Assembly: GCF_018860915.1 (NCBI RefSeq)
Contig: NZ_JAHKQD010000015.1
Location: 147,062 to 211,061, forward strand
Length of the DNA: 64,000 nucleotides
Source of the DNA: Colwellia sp. C2M11
Lineage (GTDB): Bacteria > Pseudomonadota > Gammaproteobacteria > Enterobacterales > Alteromonadaceae
Direction of reading: 5' to 3'
Positions 38,009-47,349 of the stretch are shown piece after piece. Under the pieces are notes generated by a model. That model had not been told where the DNA came from. It saw nothing but the letters and a program-made list of their open reading frames with translations, and did no database searches. How positions within the stretch are numbered: position 1 is the first letter of the stretch; every line of letters begins with the position of its first letter. The translations under genes were made by a program, and so were the position numbers.

Positions 38009-38182
38009 TCATCTGAATAAGCCCATATTTCTATCAGTTACTGCTTCACGCCATCCTCCTAGCCACTCAGATTTAGCATCAATACATTGATAAGGGCAAT
38101 GCTCCTTTGACTTACCACTTAAACCCGCTTGGTAACCATTTGAATGCGCTCTTCCTAACCGATCTCTTTTCTGTCTTTTCAT
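38009..38182 (-). CDS. rmf: Ribosome modulation factor RMF
   Basis: Small basic protein that pairs 70S ribosomes into inactive 100S dimers in stationary phase. 57 residues, translated by hand from the minus strand: begins MKRQKRDRLGRAHSNGYQAG and continues through LSGKSKEHCPYQ to SEWLGGWREAVTDR. E. coli RMF has the same MKRQKRDRLERAHQRGYQAG opening and the CPYQ and WLGGWREA blocks, so the identity is clear. GAGGTG sits about eight bases before the ATG. It is convergent with moeB. In E. coli rmf is controlled by ppGpp and growth phase; the sequence here shows no operator I can name. Confidence 0.95.
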   Translation of the reverse strand: MKRQKRDRLGRAHSNGYQAGLSGKSKEHCPYQCIDAKSEWLGGWREAVTDRNMGLFR

Positions 38183-38571
38183 TATTTAACACCTCGTAAA
38201 AAGTATCTTTTAAATTGTCACTGAAAAAGCAGTGATGACAAGTCGAGTTTACTACTCATTGTTACTATCTATCATAAACAAGGTTTCATCTATCATGATA
38301 TTCATCAATAATGCTTAGTTAGCTCATTAATAAAAACCTTATTTAAAGTGCTCGATAAATAACCAATCGACAATTAATTTAAAAGGATTTTTAGAATGCT
38401 TGCAAGTATGAAAAACATAAAAAATGTAAATAGAAATGACATAAAAGATCATGAAAATAAATAATCTTTCAATCACGTTACTTCTATCAACTAAAACAAT
38501 TCTTTAGCGCATTAGTTTACTTTTTACATAGAAGCAGGTGATATAAGAATAAACTGTTTATATGAATTTAG
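38183..38571. other. Upstream region of rmf, 390 bases
   Basis: AT-rich and without an ordinary gene. It contains the rmf promoter region and, on the plus strand, a 22-codon ORF at 38396-38464 with AAAAGGA eight bases upstream, whose status is doubtful. Confidence 0.4.
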
Positions 38572-38573
38572 TT

Positions 38574-38599
38574 TAAAAAAAAGGGGCAATAATGCCCCT
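38574..38599 (-). terminator. Rho-independent terminator of the S10 peptidase gene
   Basis: On the minus strand AGGGGCA-(four-base loop)-TGCCCCT (38582-38599) is followed by eight T residues. About 85 bases beyond the peptidase stop. GC-rich stem plus T-tract, a classic intrinsic terminator. Confidence 0.9.
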
Positions 38600-38683
38600 A
38601 AAATAATACCTAACTTTTTTGGATTAGTTAACTAACTTCAGTTCAAATGCCTGAGTTAACATCAACTAACAACCAACATGATA

Positions 38684-40201
38684 TTAATACTTCGCAGCTT
38701 CACCTTCTGCTGGTAATGTTTGCTGAATAAATTGACGAACATCTTGGTTTGATTGCTTTAAATCTTCATGACGAAGGTACATCATGTGACCACTTCTATA
38801 ACCTTTAAACGATAAACGATCACGCATTTGTCCGCTAGGATCTAATTGCCACATAGTATACTTTGCATCGAAGTAATTAGTTGCGCCATCAAAGTAACCT
38901 GATTGAATCATCACATTTAAATACGGGTTTTGTGCCATGGCTAAACGTAAATTTTCACCCGTATTGTTATTACTACGATCCCATGGATGTACATTACCAA
39001 ACATATTATATTTAACATCTGTTTTGTAATTTAGCTCTTCACGTAAATAATAATTAATCGCTGGCGTAAAGCTATGCAACCACGATGTTAACTCTGCGTT
39101 ATAATCTGGACGAGAGCCGGCAACTTTTTTATCAATTCCTAAATAACGTGAATCTAAACGACCAATCGTTTGCTTTCTATCGCGCAATAACTCTTTCCAA
39201 AAAAAGTTATTATTTACATCTAAATTATTTGCTATTATCGCATCAACAGACAAACCTGAGTACATAGACACCCATTTTGCGATCTTGCGTTTTTCATCAC
39301 TTGAAATAAAACCACCCTTTGCTAATGCTGGCATATATTCATTTATCGTAAATTGCTCTACTTCAGGTAATAATTCATCTAAGTCTTTGGCTTGATATTG
39401 TGCTGGTAAAGCATTGTGATACCAAGCTGCAGCTGCAAAATAAGGTAAACGATTAGCTGATTTCACCGGGCCTTCACGTTTAATACCAATATCTGTTGGT
39501 GAGACTAAAATAACACCATTCACATACATCCATTGCTGTTGTTGAAGTGCTAAAGCCAAACCAGAAACTCTCGTCGTACCATAGCTTTCGCCAATTAAAT
39601 ATTTTGGAGAACGCCAGCGATTATTACGAGTAACAAAAGTATTAACCCACTCAGCTAAATATTTAACATCAGCATTAACGCCAAAAAACATGGCTTTTTG
39701 TTCTTCTTTACTCGGCATTTTACCGTCTTTATCAGGTAGAACTCTTGAATAACCAGTATTCACTGGGTTGACAAAAACAATATCAGCTACATCTAAAATA
39801 GAATAAGGATTAGTTTTAACGCCATAAGGTTGCAGTGGGTAACCTTCATCATCGACATTCAGTACTTTGGGACCAGTATAAGCAACATGCATCCACACGG
39901 AAGCTGAACCTGGGCCACCATTAAATGAGATTAATAACGGACGTTTGCTATTATTTTTAATATCGGTGCGTTGATAGTAAGTATAAAAAAGGCTTGCAGT
40001 AGGATTACCCTCTTCATCCCATACTGGTTGAGTACCAGTAGTTGCACTATATTTGATTTTTTGACCATTTATCTTAGTGCTATGTTGCGTTATTTGGTGT
40101 TCATCAATAACTAGCTTTCGGTCGTTATTTGCAAAAGTTGTTGGTGAAAGTGATACACCAACTAAGAAAACGATAGAAGTAAGTGTTGTGAATAATTTCA
40201 T
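38684..40201 (-). CDS. Peptidase S10 (serine carboxypeptidase-like) family protein
   Basis: 505 residues with a signal peptide (about 1-24, ending TTFA). The oxyanion segment FNGGPGSASVWMH (about 93-105), the nucleophile elbow IGESYGTTR (Ser near 204), a late Asp (QSGYFDGATNYF, about 436) and His (YRSGHMMYL, about 474) complete an S10 catalytic triad. Expected to be exported and to act as a carboxypeptidase; bacterial members are poorly studied. Monocistronic, with its own terminator. Confidence 0.88.
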   Translation of the reverse strand: MKLFTTLTSIVFLVGVSLSPTTFANNDRKLVIDEHQITQHSTKINGQKIKYSATTGTQPVWDEEGNPTASLFYTYYQRTDIKNNSKRPLLISFNGGPGSASVWMHVAYTGPKVLNVDDEGYPLQPYGVKTNPYSILDVADIVFVNPVNTGYSRVLPDKDGKMPSKEEQKAMFFGVNADVKYLAEWVNTFVTRNNRWRSPKYLIGESYGTTRVSGLALALQQQQWMYVNGVILVSPTDIGIKREGPVKSANRLPYFAAAAWYHNALPAQYQAKDLDELLPEVEQFTINEYMPALAKGGFISSDEKRKIAKWVSMYSGLSVDAIIANNLDVNNNFFWKELLRDRKQTIGRLDSRYLGIDKKVAGSRPDYNAELTSWLHSFTPAINYYLREELNYKTDVKYNMFGNVHPWDRSNNNTGENLRLAMAQNPYLNVMIQSGYFDGATNYFDAKYTMWQLDPSGQMRDRLSFKGYRSGHMMYLRHEDLKQSNQDVRQFIQQTLPAEGEAAKY

Positions 40202-40345
40202 TTCATATCTCAGTAATAAATTTGTTAATAAACTACCATAAAGCTCATTACCTATCAGTTAATTAAGTTAAACCTACACAATAATGAGATTAAATTCTTA
40301 ATATTAAACAATAAGATTGATACGAATAATTAATATTAAAAGCAA

Positions 40346-42385
40346 TTATGACATTTTAAACGTATCGATAGAACTTTCTAATTTTTCAGCTAATTCAGCA
40401 ACTTGGTTACCATAAGTTAAGGTTGACATTGACTTATCACTACTTTGTCGGCTTAAGCCCAACACTTCTTGAATACTATGGCTTATGTTATTACTTAACG
40501 CATTTTGTTGAGTCGCTGATTGGGAAATATCCCCACTCATTTCATGTATGTTCTTTATTGCCTCGGTAATTAATAACAATGTTTGTAATAGCTCATTAGT
40601 ATAACTTTGACAGTTATTCGCCTCATCTTTGCCTTGGCTAATGTCTGATGCTGCTTTTTCAGTTTGATGTTGTAAGGATTCAATCATACTTTGAATTTCT
40701 GTAGCTGATGCTTGAGTTCTACTTGCAAGTAAGCGCACTTCGTCGGCAACAACGGCAAAACCTCGACCTGCGTTTCCTGCTCTAGCCGCTTCAATAGCAG
40801 CATTTAATGCTAATAAGTTTGTTTGATCAGAAATGCTATGAATAGTATCTAAAATACTACTAATATTAGCGGACTCTTGTTGTAAGACCGACATAACATC
40901 AGTAGTGCGATCCAACATAAGTGCTAAATTTTGCATTCGTTCATTGGTTGTCTTTGCGGTTTTCTCTAACGCATTACTCTGTTGCAATGCATTGGTCATA
41001 TCTTCTTCTGCATTATTTGCTTTTGATAAGATGTGATCTGCACTTTGCCCTAACTCAGATGTTTGTACTGCGACCTGCTCTATCGTTTGCTTTTGAATGG
41101 CTAAAGAGTCTGTTACTTCCTCTATGCGTTGGTTCGATTGTTCTGCCGCATCATTTAATACATGAGTATTTTCGGAAATATTACCAATGAGTTTGCGCAA
41201 ATCGGCAACGACAATATTCACATTTTTAGACAGTTCACCAAATTCATCATCAGAAGCAACGGTTAATTCTCTAGATAAGTCTCCTTTAGCAATTTGAGAC
41301 AACACGATATTGATTTTCTTTAACGGTGAAATCATCGATCTAATAGTTGTCACAGCAACAACAATACCTGCAATAAATAACACCACAAAAATGGTGATAG
41401 TTTCGAGGTTTCCTTGATCAACATTATCCACAATCCCCATTTGTAACTGTGTTAAGTTTTTATCTACAGTTTGTAAGAATATATCTATCGCATTAATAGA
41501 ATTATTAATATGTAATTCTGAATTATTAAAAGCATGATTTAACGCATTTTTTTCTTGCAGTTGTATTCTTTTTAACTCAAATAGATTGTCTTTACCTTTA
41601 AGCATTTTTTTAGATTTTTCAAACTCGTCAATAAAGGTTTCAATAACACCATTGGTATTATATGTTTTACCTAAGTCTATTAAGAATTTGGAATATTGTT
41701 CAATATTACTTATCGCAAAATCAATTGCCTCTTGAGACTCCTCAACTTCTTCGAGCGTATTAATTGCTAAAATAGTTTTAGTTGCATCGGTTAGGTTAAA
41801 AACAAAGCCCTCAACCTGGCTGGCTGAGCCAGAAATTCTATCGATTTTTTCTTGGTTATCAGGGTCATCTAAGTAAGTTAAATCGCCCAATACAGCGCCA
41901 GCTTCATAAAGAACATCATCAAGTTTTTTTTGCTGCTCAATAAAGTACTCCGTTTGCTGTATAACAGATAATTTATGGGTAAACATTGCAGAAACAGCAT
42001 TAGAGTACTGCTCATAAGCGCTATTAAAGCGATCTAATCGATCGATATTAGGAAACATATAAAGCATTTCTTCAATTGCTTTTTTCTGCTCAATAAGCAA
42101 AAGCCCCTGTTCTGCAAATGCTTTTTTTAATTGCTCTATTTTATTAATAGTCGTTAAGGTTGGAATAAAAGAGGACGATTTTGCTTGCTTTAATAACTGC
42201 TTTTGTACTGTATTAGCAGACTTCTGTATAGGTAAAGCAAAGTCATCTACCTTGGCTGATGCTTGTTTAATATCACTTAAAATACCAATAGAACTAATAC
42301 TAGAAAAAAACAATAACAATAGTATTACAACAAAACCAATAACAACTTTATGGGCGATTTTTAAACTGTTCAATTTAAAATACAT
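40346..42385 (-). CDS. Methyl-accepting chemotaxis protein
   Basis: 679 residues from the ATG preceded by GGAG; an in-frame ATG five codons earlier lacks a ribosome site. Membrane helix (about 14-34), a helical ligand domain of roughly 280 residues without clear Cache signature, second helix (about 322-343), HAMP (about 344-400), then the signalling hairpin with the conserved tip [19 protein letters not shown] (about 530-548). No CheR-binding pentapeptide at the C terminus. Divergent from a periplasmic binding-protein gene 405 bases away that could supply a ligand. Confidence 0.93.
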   Translation of the reverse strand: MYFKLNSLKIAHKVVIGFVVILLLLFFSSISSIGILSDIKQASAKVDDFALPIQKSANTVQKQLLKQAKSSSFIPTLTTINKIEQLKKAFAEQGLLLIEQKKAIEEMLYMFPNIDRLDRFNSAYEQYSNAVSAMFTHKLSVIQQTEYFIEQQKKLDDVLYEAGAVLGDLTYLDDPDNQEKIDRISGSASQVEGFVFNLTDATKTILAINTLEEVEESQEAIDFAISNIEQYSKFLIDLGKTYNTNGVIETFIDEFEKSKKMLKGKDNLFELKRIQLQEKNALNHAFNNSELHINNSINAIDIFLQTVDKNLTQLQMGIVDNVDQGNLETITIFVVLFIAGIVVAVTTIRSMISPLKKINIVLSQIAKGDLSRELTVASDDEFGELSKNVNIVVADLRKLIGNISENTHVLNDAAEQSNQRIEEVTDSLAIQKQTIEQVAVQTSELGQSADHILSKANNAEEDMTNALQQSNALEKTAKTTNERMQNLALMLDRTTDVMSVLQQESANISSILDTIHSISDQTNLLALNAAIEAARAGNAGRGFAVVADEVRLLASRTQASATEIQSMIESLQHQTEKAASDISQGKDEANNCQSYTNELLQTLLLITEAIKNIHEMSGDISQSATQQNALSNNISHSIQEVLGLSRQSSDKSMSTLTYGNQVAELAEKLESSIDTFKMS

Positions 42386-42790
42386 ACTTATTAACTCCAT
42401 TATAAGTCATAAAAGAAACATCCGACCAGTTACTATACGCGTAAATATTGTACTATCAAATAAAATATGGTGAAAATAAACACAATAAATAATTTCAGCC
42501 ATCACTCCACGTAAAATATAATAAAAAGTAGCTAACTAAAGCTTCATTCGTCATTAATACATAAGTATAGACAAAGCTTTGTTAAAACATAAAACCGGAT
42601 AAATGGATGAGTATTTATCCTAGCGACAACACATATTTGATAAAACGATTAAAAGACTAACGACTGAATAGATCTTAACGATTAAACGTATTTGCCATAA
42701 TAGAGCTATACTTTCTACATGTAGGTAAAAATACGTATATATAGCAGCTAAGTAATACAGTGTTATGAATTTATATTCCTTTGAAATATC
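42386..42790. other. Divergent promoter region between the chemoreceptor and the binding-protein gene
   Basis: About 400 bases, AT-rich, no gene. A 10-base palindrome CTACATGTAG lies near 42716. Nothing else can be assigned. Confidence 0.4.
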
Positions 42791-43663
42791 GTGAATATAA
42801 AGGAGAAAACTATCAAATTAATTAACCCAATAAAGTTATTTACTTTCCTATTATTTTGCTTTACCCCAATTGTCGTGGCAGTTGATACTATAAAATTGCT
42901 CAAGCCATTATTAGTAGATGATAAAAGATCCAAGCATAAAAACGAGGTGATTATTCGCGCTCTTCAAATAACAGCTGAAGAATTTGGCCCTTTTATATTT
43001 GAGCCGATTGAAATGAGTATGACGCCTAAAAGAGCCTTTATATCGCTTAAAAGAAACCAAAATATTAATGCTTATATAGGACCAAGTGATGAAGCATGGG
43101 GTAACGAAGTAATCACGATTAAAATTCCTATTAGGCAAGGCCTACTTAACTACCGATTATTACTCGTTCATCAGTCACAGCTTGCTCTTTTTAGCAAAGT
43201 TAAGAACCTCGACGACTTAAGTCAACTTAATGCTGGGCTTCAGCACCATTGGGCAACAACAAAGGTATTTGAAAGTCATGGATTAAAAGTAACAACAACA
43301 CATAATTTTGAAGGTTTATTTCAAATGTTAAAACGCTCTCGATTTGATTATATTCCTAGAGCGATCTACGAAGCTTATGATGAACTTGAAAGCCGCCAGC
43401 CCGATTTAAAGAATATTGTTGTAGAGCCAACTCTAGCGCTATACCTCCCAATGGCCACTCATATTTATATATCACCACAAGAGCCTCGTATTGCTCGACG
43501 CCTAGAAATAGGATTACGTAAGTTAATAGCTAATGGAGAAATTAAAACAATATTAGATAAATATTACGCCGAAGATATTAGTCGCGCTAATTTGAAAAAT
43601 CGCAGAATTATTAAAATAAGTAATCCAACCTACCGCGGTAACAATATTGAAAATAATCAATAG
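42791..43663 (+). CDS. Periplasmic substrate-binding-like protein (SBP_bac_3 type)
   Basis: 290 residues with an N-terminal export signal (IKLFTFLLFCFTPIVVAVDT, cleaved near 30). The body has the two-lobed pattern of family 3 solute-binding proteins, ending EIGLRKLIANGEIKTILDKYY. No transporter genes are adjacent, so it may be a stand-alone sensor or a partner of the divergent chemoreceptor. Start is uncertain: the ORF begins at GTG with no ribosome site, while a perfect AAAGGAG (42799-42805) lies inside it, six bases before an in-frame ATC codon at 42812. Confidence 0.75.
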   Translation: MNIKEKTIKLINPIKLFTFLLFCFTPIVVAVDTIKLLKPLLVDDKRSKHKNEVIIRALQITAEEFGPFIFEPIEMSMTPKRAFISLKRNQNINAYIGPSDEAWGNEVITIKIPIRQGLLNYRLLLVHQSQLALFSKVKNLDDLSQLNAGLQHHWATTKVFESHGLKVTTTHNFEGLFQMLKRSRFDYIPRAIYEAYDELESRQPDLKNIVVEPTLALYLPMATHIYISPQEPRIARRLEIGLRKLIANGEIKTILDKYYAEDISRANLKNRRIIKISNPTYRGNNIENNQ

Positions 43664-43681
43664 CATAGTGTTAGCGTATAT

Positions 43682-44302
43682 TCATTGCTGTATTGTTCTA
43701 AAGGTTAAATTAATTCTTGGTTCGTGCACTTTTTTAGTTGGTGGTAACCGGTGTAACCAATGCTTTTGAGTTTCATCTTTCATTACTAATAAACTAGCTG
43801 GCTTTAACTGTAATGAGACGACTTCTTTATTATGTTTATGCTTAAAAGAAAACTTCCGTTCGGCACCAAAACTTAACGAAGCAATTGCGCCATTATCTTT
43901 AAGATCTTGCTCTCCATCACTATGCCAAGCCATTCCTTCAGCACCGCTATGATATAAATTAAGTAAACAAGTATTATAAGTTTCATTTGTTTTTTGCTCG
44001 ACAACTCCTTTTAGGTAATAAAGGTTATCTGTCCAAGGTAACGAATATTTAGTTGTATTTGAGTAGGTATAACTAAAAGGCTCTTTTTGACCTGAATTAC
44101 CGTACCAAGCCACTTTTCGCTTAGTTTCGATTAATTTTCCAAGAATAATAGCTTGATCGCAGCGCCAGTCGACTTCACTCAATAAGTGTTCAAAATAAAA
44201 GTCAGCCTCTGCTTGCGTCATTATTTCGCCGTAGAAATTAACCACACCATCTTGAGGCAGAATATTGATAGGCTCTGCTAAAAATGATTCAAATAAATTC
44301 AT
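43682..44302 (-). CDS. AlkB-family 2-oxoglutarate/Fe(II)-dependent dealkylase
   Basis: Oxidative repair of alkylated nucleic acid bases. 206 residues from MNLFESFLAEP, chosen because CAGGGT precedes it; 34 in-frame residues upstream lack homology. Fe ligands His127 and Asp129 (AWHSDGE) and His184 (HWLHRLP), and the 2-oxoglutarate arginines Arg196 and Arg202 (PRINLTFR), are complete. KRKVAWYGNSG (about 61-71) is the nucleotide-recognition lid segment typical of AlkB2/3-like enzymes. Divergent from the GntR gene. Confidence 0.92.
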   Translation of the reverse strand: MNLFESFLAEPINILPQDGVVNFYGEIMTQAEADFYFEHLLSEVDWRCDQAIILGKLIETKRKVAWYGNSGQKEPFSYTYSNTTKYSLPWTDNLYYLKGVVEQKTNETYNTCLLNLYHSGAEGMAWHSDGEQDLKDNGAIASLSFGAERKFSFKHKHNKEVVSLQLKPASLLVMKDETQKHWLHRLPPTKKVHEPRINLTFRTIQQ

Positions 44303-44624
44303 AATACCCTGACAACTTAACTGTATTAATATACAGTACCATGATATTTGCGTATCATCAAAATTTTTTATTACTAGCCAATGAAATAAATACAGTAGTA
44401 ACAAGTTAAATTATCAATCACTAGACTCTGCTAGATATTAATATATAAATTAATGAGGAGTCATTTAAATAAAATAATAAGATAACTTCCTTCAATAAAC
44501 CTTCGCCAAGTTAAAGATTTCTCCATGACTCTTTTTTTCGTTGATAATATCTTTATAATGAATTGGATAAAACAGAATCCCCTTCAAACCTAATAACAAT
44601 AACAGCAAACAATGGCATAAAATA
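44303..44624. other. Divergent region between alkB-like and GntR genes
   Basis: About 320 bases without a gene. It should hold two promoters; I see no clear operator dyad. Confidence 0.35.
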
Positions 44625-45293
44625 ATGGCAATTGAATACAAAACTCGTACCCAACTCGTTGTAGAAGTTTTACGCGAAAAAATACTTAGTGGGGAAATAA
44701 TTGCTGGCCAACCACTGCGTCAAGCCGCTTTAGCAGACGAATTAAACGTTAGCCGCATCCCTGTTAGAGAAGCATTATTACAGCTTGAAGCTGAAGGTTT
44801 AGTCTCATTTGAGCCTCATAAAGGTGCAAGTGCTACTAGCTTGAACCTTGATCAAGTCGATGAATTATTCGAATTAAGAGCAATGATTGAAGGCGACTTA
44901 CTTGCTGCCTCTTTAGTGGATATCACGGATGAAGCTTTAATAGAGGCCAATGAGTTATTAATTAAATTGGATAGCGCTTTAGGTAAAGAAAATGCTGCAA
45001 ATACCTGGAGTGAATTAAATTCAAGTTTTCATAATTGTTTGTATTCCGGCGCTAAACGACCGCAAACTTCTGATTTAGTTAACATTCTAAATAAAAATGC
45101 AGATCGATATATACGCATGCACTTGCTGTGGGCTGGTGGTATATCTAAAGCAGGTCCTGAACACGCTGAATTATTAGCTTTTTGTCAGGCACGCGATATA
45201 GACAAGGCTGTCGCAAAATTAAAACAACATATCCTAAGCTCTAGAGATGAAATTAAAGCATTTTTAGTGCAACGAGAGTCTGGAAAGTTTTAG
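44625..45293 (+). CDS. GntR-family transcriptional regulator, FadR subfamily
   Basis: 222 residues: N-terminal winged helix (TRTQLVVEVLREKILSGEI to GQPLRQAALADELNVSRIPV then REALLQLEAEGLV, about 6-58), a linker, and an all-helical FCD ligand domain (about 80-210) with FELRAMIEGDLLAASL and the HxxxL-type metal ligands (SFHNCLYSG, PEHAELLAFCQ, LKQHI). FCD members sense small organic acids; the target is unknown and no metabolic operon is adjacent. No good ribosome site is visible before the ATG. Confidence 0.9.
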   Translation: MAIEYKTRTQLVVEVLREKILSGEIIAGQPLRQAALADELNVSRIPVREALLQLEAEGLVSFEPHKGASATSLNLDQVDELFELRAMIEGDLLAASLVDITDEALIEANELLIKLDSALGKENAANTWSELNSSFHNCLYSGAKRPQTSDLVNILNKNADRYIRMHLLWAGGISKAGPEHAELLAFCQARDIDKAVAKLKQHILSSRDEIKAFLVQRESGKF

Positions 45294-45307
45294 TGAGTTT
45301 AATAAAG

Positions 45308-45342
45308 CAAGTAAGCCTTCGCTAAAGCTGAAGGTTTACTTG
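45308..45342 (+). terminator. Candidate terminator of the GntR gene
   Basis: Arms CAAGTAAGCCTTC and GAAGGTTTACTTG (45308-45320, 45330-45342) pair over 13 bases with one G-T wobble and a nine-base loop. Only a short T-rich tail follows. Fifteen bases past the stop. Confidence 0.6.
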
Positions 45343-45398
45343 TTGAATATTAGTGCTCATTGTTCTTTGCTAAGAAAAGTTATTTAAAATAATAGTAA

Positions 45399-45620
45399 TT
45401 AGATATTATTTTCAACCATAGTTTTTATTTTATGCGCCTTCTCAAAGTGATCTAACTGATGTGTTTGAATCCACCAAGTTGCCGCTTCCATTAAAAGTGC
45501 TGGATTATCATTTTTATTAGCAAAAAAAGCATAAAATGATAACCCAACATTATCACCTTTACTGGCGATTTTTTTATCGCAAATATCTATTATTTTTTTT
45601 CTTAATACTGCTCTCATCAT
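45399..45620 (-). CDS. Small conserved hypothetical protein (possible DUF6500)
   Basis: 73 residues, soluble, mixed helix: starts MMRAVLRKKIIDICDKKIA and contains GLSFYAFFANKNDNPALLM and EAATWWIQTHQLDHFEKAH. I have seen similar short proteins in marine Alteromonadales and Vibrio, possibly DUF6500, but cannot assign a function. It overlaps the upstream DUF1275 permease by four bases (ATGA), so it is cotranslated with that membrane protein. Confidence 0.7.
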   Translation of the reverse strand: MMRAVLRKKIIDICDKKIASKGDNVGLSFYAFFANKNDNPALLMEAATWWIQTHQLDHFEKAHKIKTMVENNI

Positions 45621-46324
45621 TTATTATTCTTTGTTAGAATGGATTTAGCATTATAAATAGAATAAGACAATGCGAGCAACAAACAAATACTGGCGGGAAC
45701 AATAAGCGCATAAAAGTGGAAAAAACTAAAAAGATAAGCGCCACAACAGCCACCAACAATAAATCCAAGAATGATTAATAAAAACAATAACCCCTTTCTC
45801 TTATCAAAATATTCTCCTCTTAACTTAGAGCCGATCATGATGCCTAAATCGGTAAATATACCAGTAACATGGGTTGTTCTGATCACAGCACCACTATAGG
45901 TCGTTGCTAACGCATTCTGTAATCCACAAGCTGCAGAAGCTAAATAGTGACCGAGAGAGTAATTGTCTGATAAAAAATAAATAGAGCTAAACAAAAAAGT
46001 AGATTCTAACAGCAGCAAGCCACTGTAATTACGCCCCAACTTTAACGAGCCGCTGCGTATAAAGTATCCGGAAATAACAGAGCCTAAAAGAAAGCTCAGT
46101 AATACTAACGCTAAATGGCTAACATCAGCGAAATCTGAATTAATCATGCCAGTACCAAAAAGTGTCGCGGTACCTGACAAATGAGAAACTGATTGGTGCT
46201 TAAAGCCTAACAACCCAATTGAGTTAACAAGCCCTGCAACCAGTGCAAGTATAAATGAACCATATTCTACCCAACGAGGTAATTTCGAAATCACGTTAAT
46301 CCTTTTGGCTGTTAGTCCTGTCAA
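45617..46324 (-). CDS. DUF1275 (YoaK-like) membrane protein
   Basis: 235 residues, six hydrophobic segments. Typical phrases of the family are present: GLVNSIGLLGF near 38, SHLSGTATLFGTGM (about 68-81), LQNALATTYSGAVIRTTHVTGIFTDLGIMIG (about 137-167). Function unknown. It overlaps the 73-residue gene downstream. The start MTGLTAKRIN has no strong ribosome site. Confidence 0.88.
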   Translation of the reverse strand: MTGLTAKRINVISKLPRWVEYGSFILALVAGLVNSIGLLGFKHQSVSHLSGTATLFGTGMINSDFADVSHLALVLLSFLLGSVISGYFIRSGSLKLGRNYSGLLLLESTFLFSSIYFLSDNYSLGHYLASAACGLQNALATTYSGAVIRTTHVTGIFTDLGIMIGSKLRGEYFDKRKGLLFLLIILGFIVGGCCGAYLFSFFHFYALIVPASICLLLALSYSIYNAKSILTKNNK

Positions 46325-46400
46325 TAAAGTAGTAAGTTACAATGGGAAGGTGGTCTTGCCAGATCGTTATCAATAGTAAGAGTTTATACAAATTAGGTTA

Positions 46401-46595
46401 TCAACGATTTTGCAAATTTAGCGCAACATCCTTTTTACACCTATCAACTATTGCTAATTTTTCCTCGTCAGATTTCCTCATCCAATTTGTAATTTCCAAC
46501 TTGGATCTACAACAACCTATGCACATATCATTTTCATCTAAGCCACATTGGCCTACACAAGGGGATATAATATTTGTCTTATTTTCCATAATCAT
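46401..46595 (-). CDS. DUF1289 small cysteine-rich protein
   Basis: 64 residues (62 if Met3 is used). The signature SPCVGQCGLDENDMCIGCCRSKLEITNW carries the four conserved cysteines of DUF1289, plus one extra Cys, suggesting a metal or Fe-S site. Function unknown. A 91-residue ORF on the other strand overlaps and is judged a shadow. Confidence 0.9.
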   Translation of the reverse strand: MIMENKTNIISPCVGQCGLDENDMCIGCCRSKLEITNWMRKSDEEKLAIVDRCKKDVALNLQNR

Positions 46596-46738
46596 ATTGA
46601 TAATACTTAACGATTAAAAAGCCGCGGATAGTACCAATCTAACTTTCTTAGTCACCATAAGCATTAGACTTTACCATTAAGTGTCAGGCACCTGTATTTA
46701 TTTGGTGTATGGTAACATTTCGCTTAATTTATTTTTGG

Positions 46739-47128
46739 CTAAAATTTTAATACACCAACACTATTTAGCCAATTATATGCTTGTTCCATATTGTCACAAA
46801 ATTTTGTTTCAACATTAGTTAATACCGTATGGCTCTCTTCCATCAACATTTGTTGAAGAGACATACTACAAATAACCGCTTCATATTTTTGATTATTAAT
46901 ATTTCCCCATTCATTTAATTTATTAATTTCATCCCACATATCTGGCGTAGACAACTCCCATTGACTTAAGTCAACTAAACACGCCCAAGGTTTGTCTTTT
47001 ATGCCTTCAACATGTTCTTTGTATTCTCGACAAAGCCTTATCACTGTTTCAACATTCCAAGCATCAAAGCATTTAATAATTAATGTTTGATCAATTACTT
47101 CTATTTTAAAAGAACCATGTTCTTGCAT
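46739..47128 (-). CDS. STAS/SpoIIAA-like hypothetical protein
   Basis: 129 residues, soluble. Pattern of strands and helices (FKIEVIDQTLIIKCFDAWN, KPWACLVDLSQWELSTPDMW, KYEAVICSMSL, QAYNWLNS) matches uncharacterised marine proteins with a SpoIIAA-like fold. A ribosome site AAGGAG precedes the start (minus strand of 47132-47137). It has the same length and plan as the protein at 28673-29062. No functional partner is adjacent. Confidence 0.7.
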   Translation of the reverse strand: MQEHGSFKIEVIDQTLIIKCFDAWNVETVIRLCREYKEHVEGIKDKPWACLVDLSQWELSTPDMWDEINKLNEWGNINNQKYEAVICSMSLQQMLMEESHTVLTNVETKFCDNMEQAYNWLNSVGVLKF

Positions 47129-47349
47129 TAGTACTCCTTAATACGCATAAGTCCCCATTTAATAAACTACAGATTGAAAAACTAACTACCTGTCAATTTT
47201 CTGTATTTGCTTATTTATACTTCTTTTATACTTATCTAAGAACTAAACATTGTTGTGCTGTAATACGATTAACTTCGGAAAATGGATGTTAATAACAATT
47301 ATGTAAATATTATCAAGTACATAATATTTACATAATTAGAGGTTTTACT
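47129..47349. other. Intergenic stretch upstream of the IS30 remnant
   Basis: About 220 bases, AT-rich, nothing assigned apart from the promoter expected for the gene at 46739. A short stem is possible around 47300-47340 (aatatttacataatta). Confidence 0.3.

Noticed and set aside
44303..44404. 34-residue extension of the AlkB ORF
   Set aside because: CAGGGT before the internal ATG and lack of AlkB homology upstream favour the shorter form.
46342..46617. 91-residue plus-strand ORF opposite the DUF1289 gene
   Set aside because: It is the antisense shadow of a gene with a clear cysteine signature.
46679..46700. AAGTGTCAGGCACCTGT, similar to REP or transposon-associated sequences
   Set aside because: Single copy in the window, no hairpin partner or transposase nearby.
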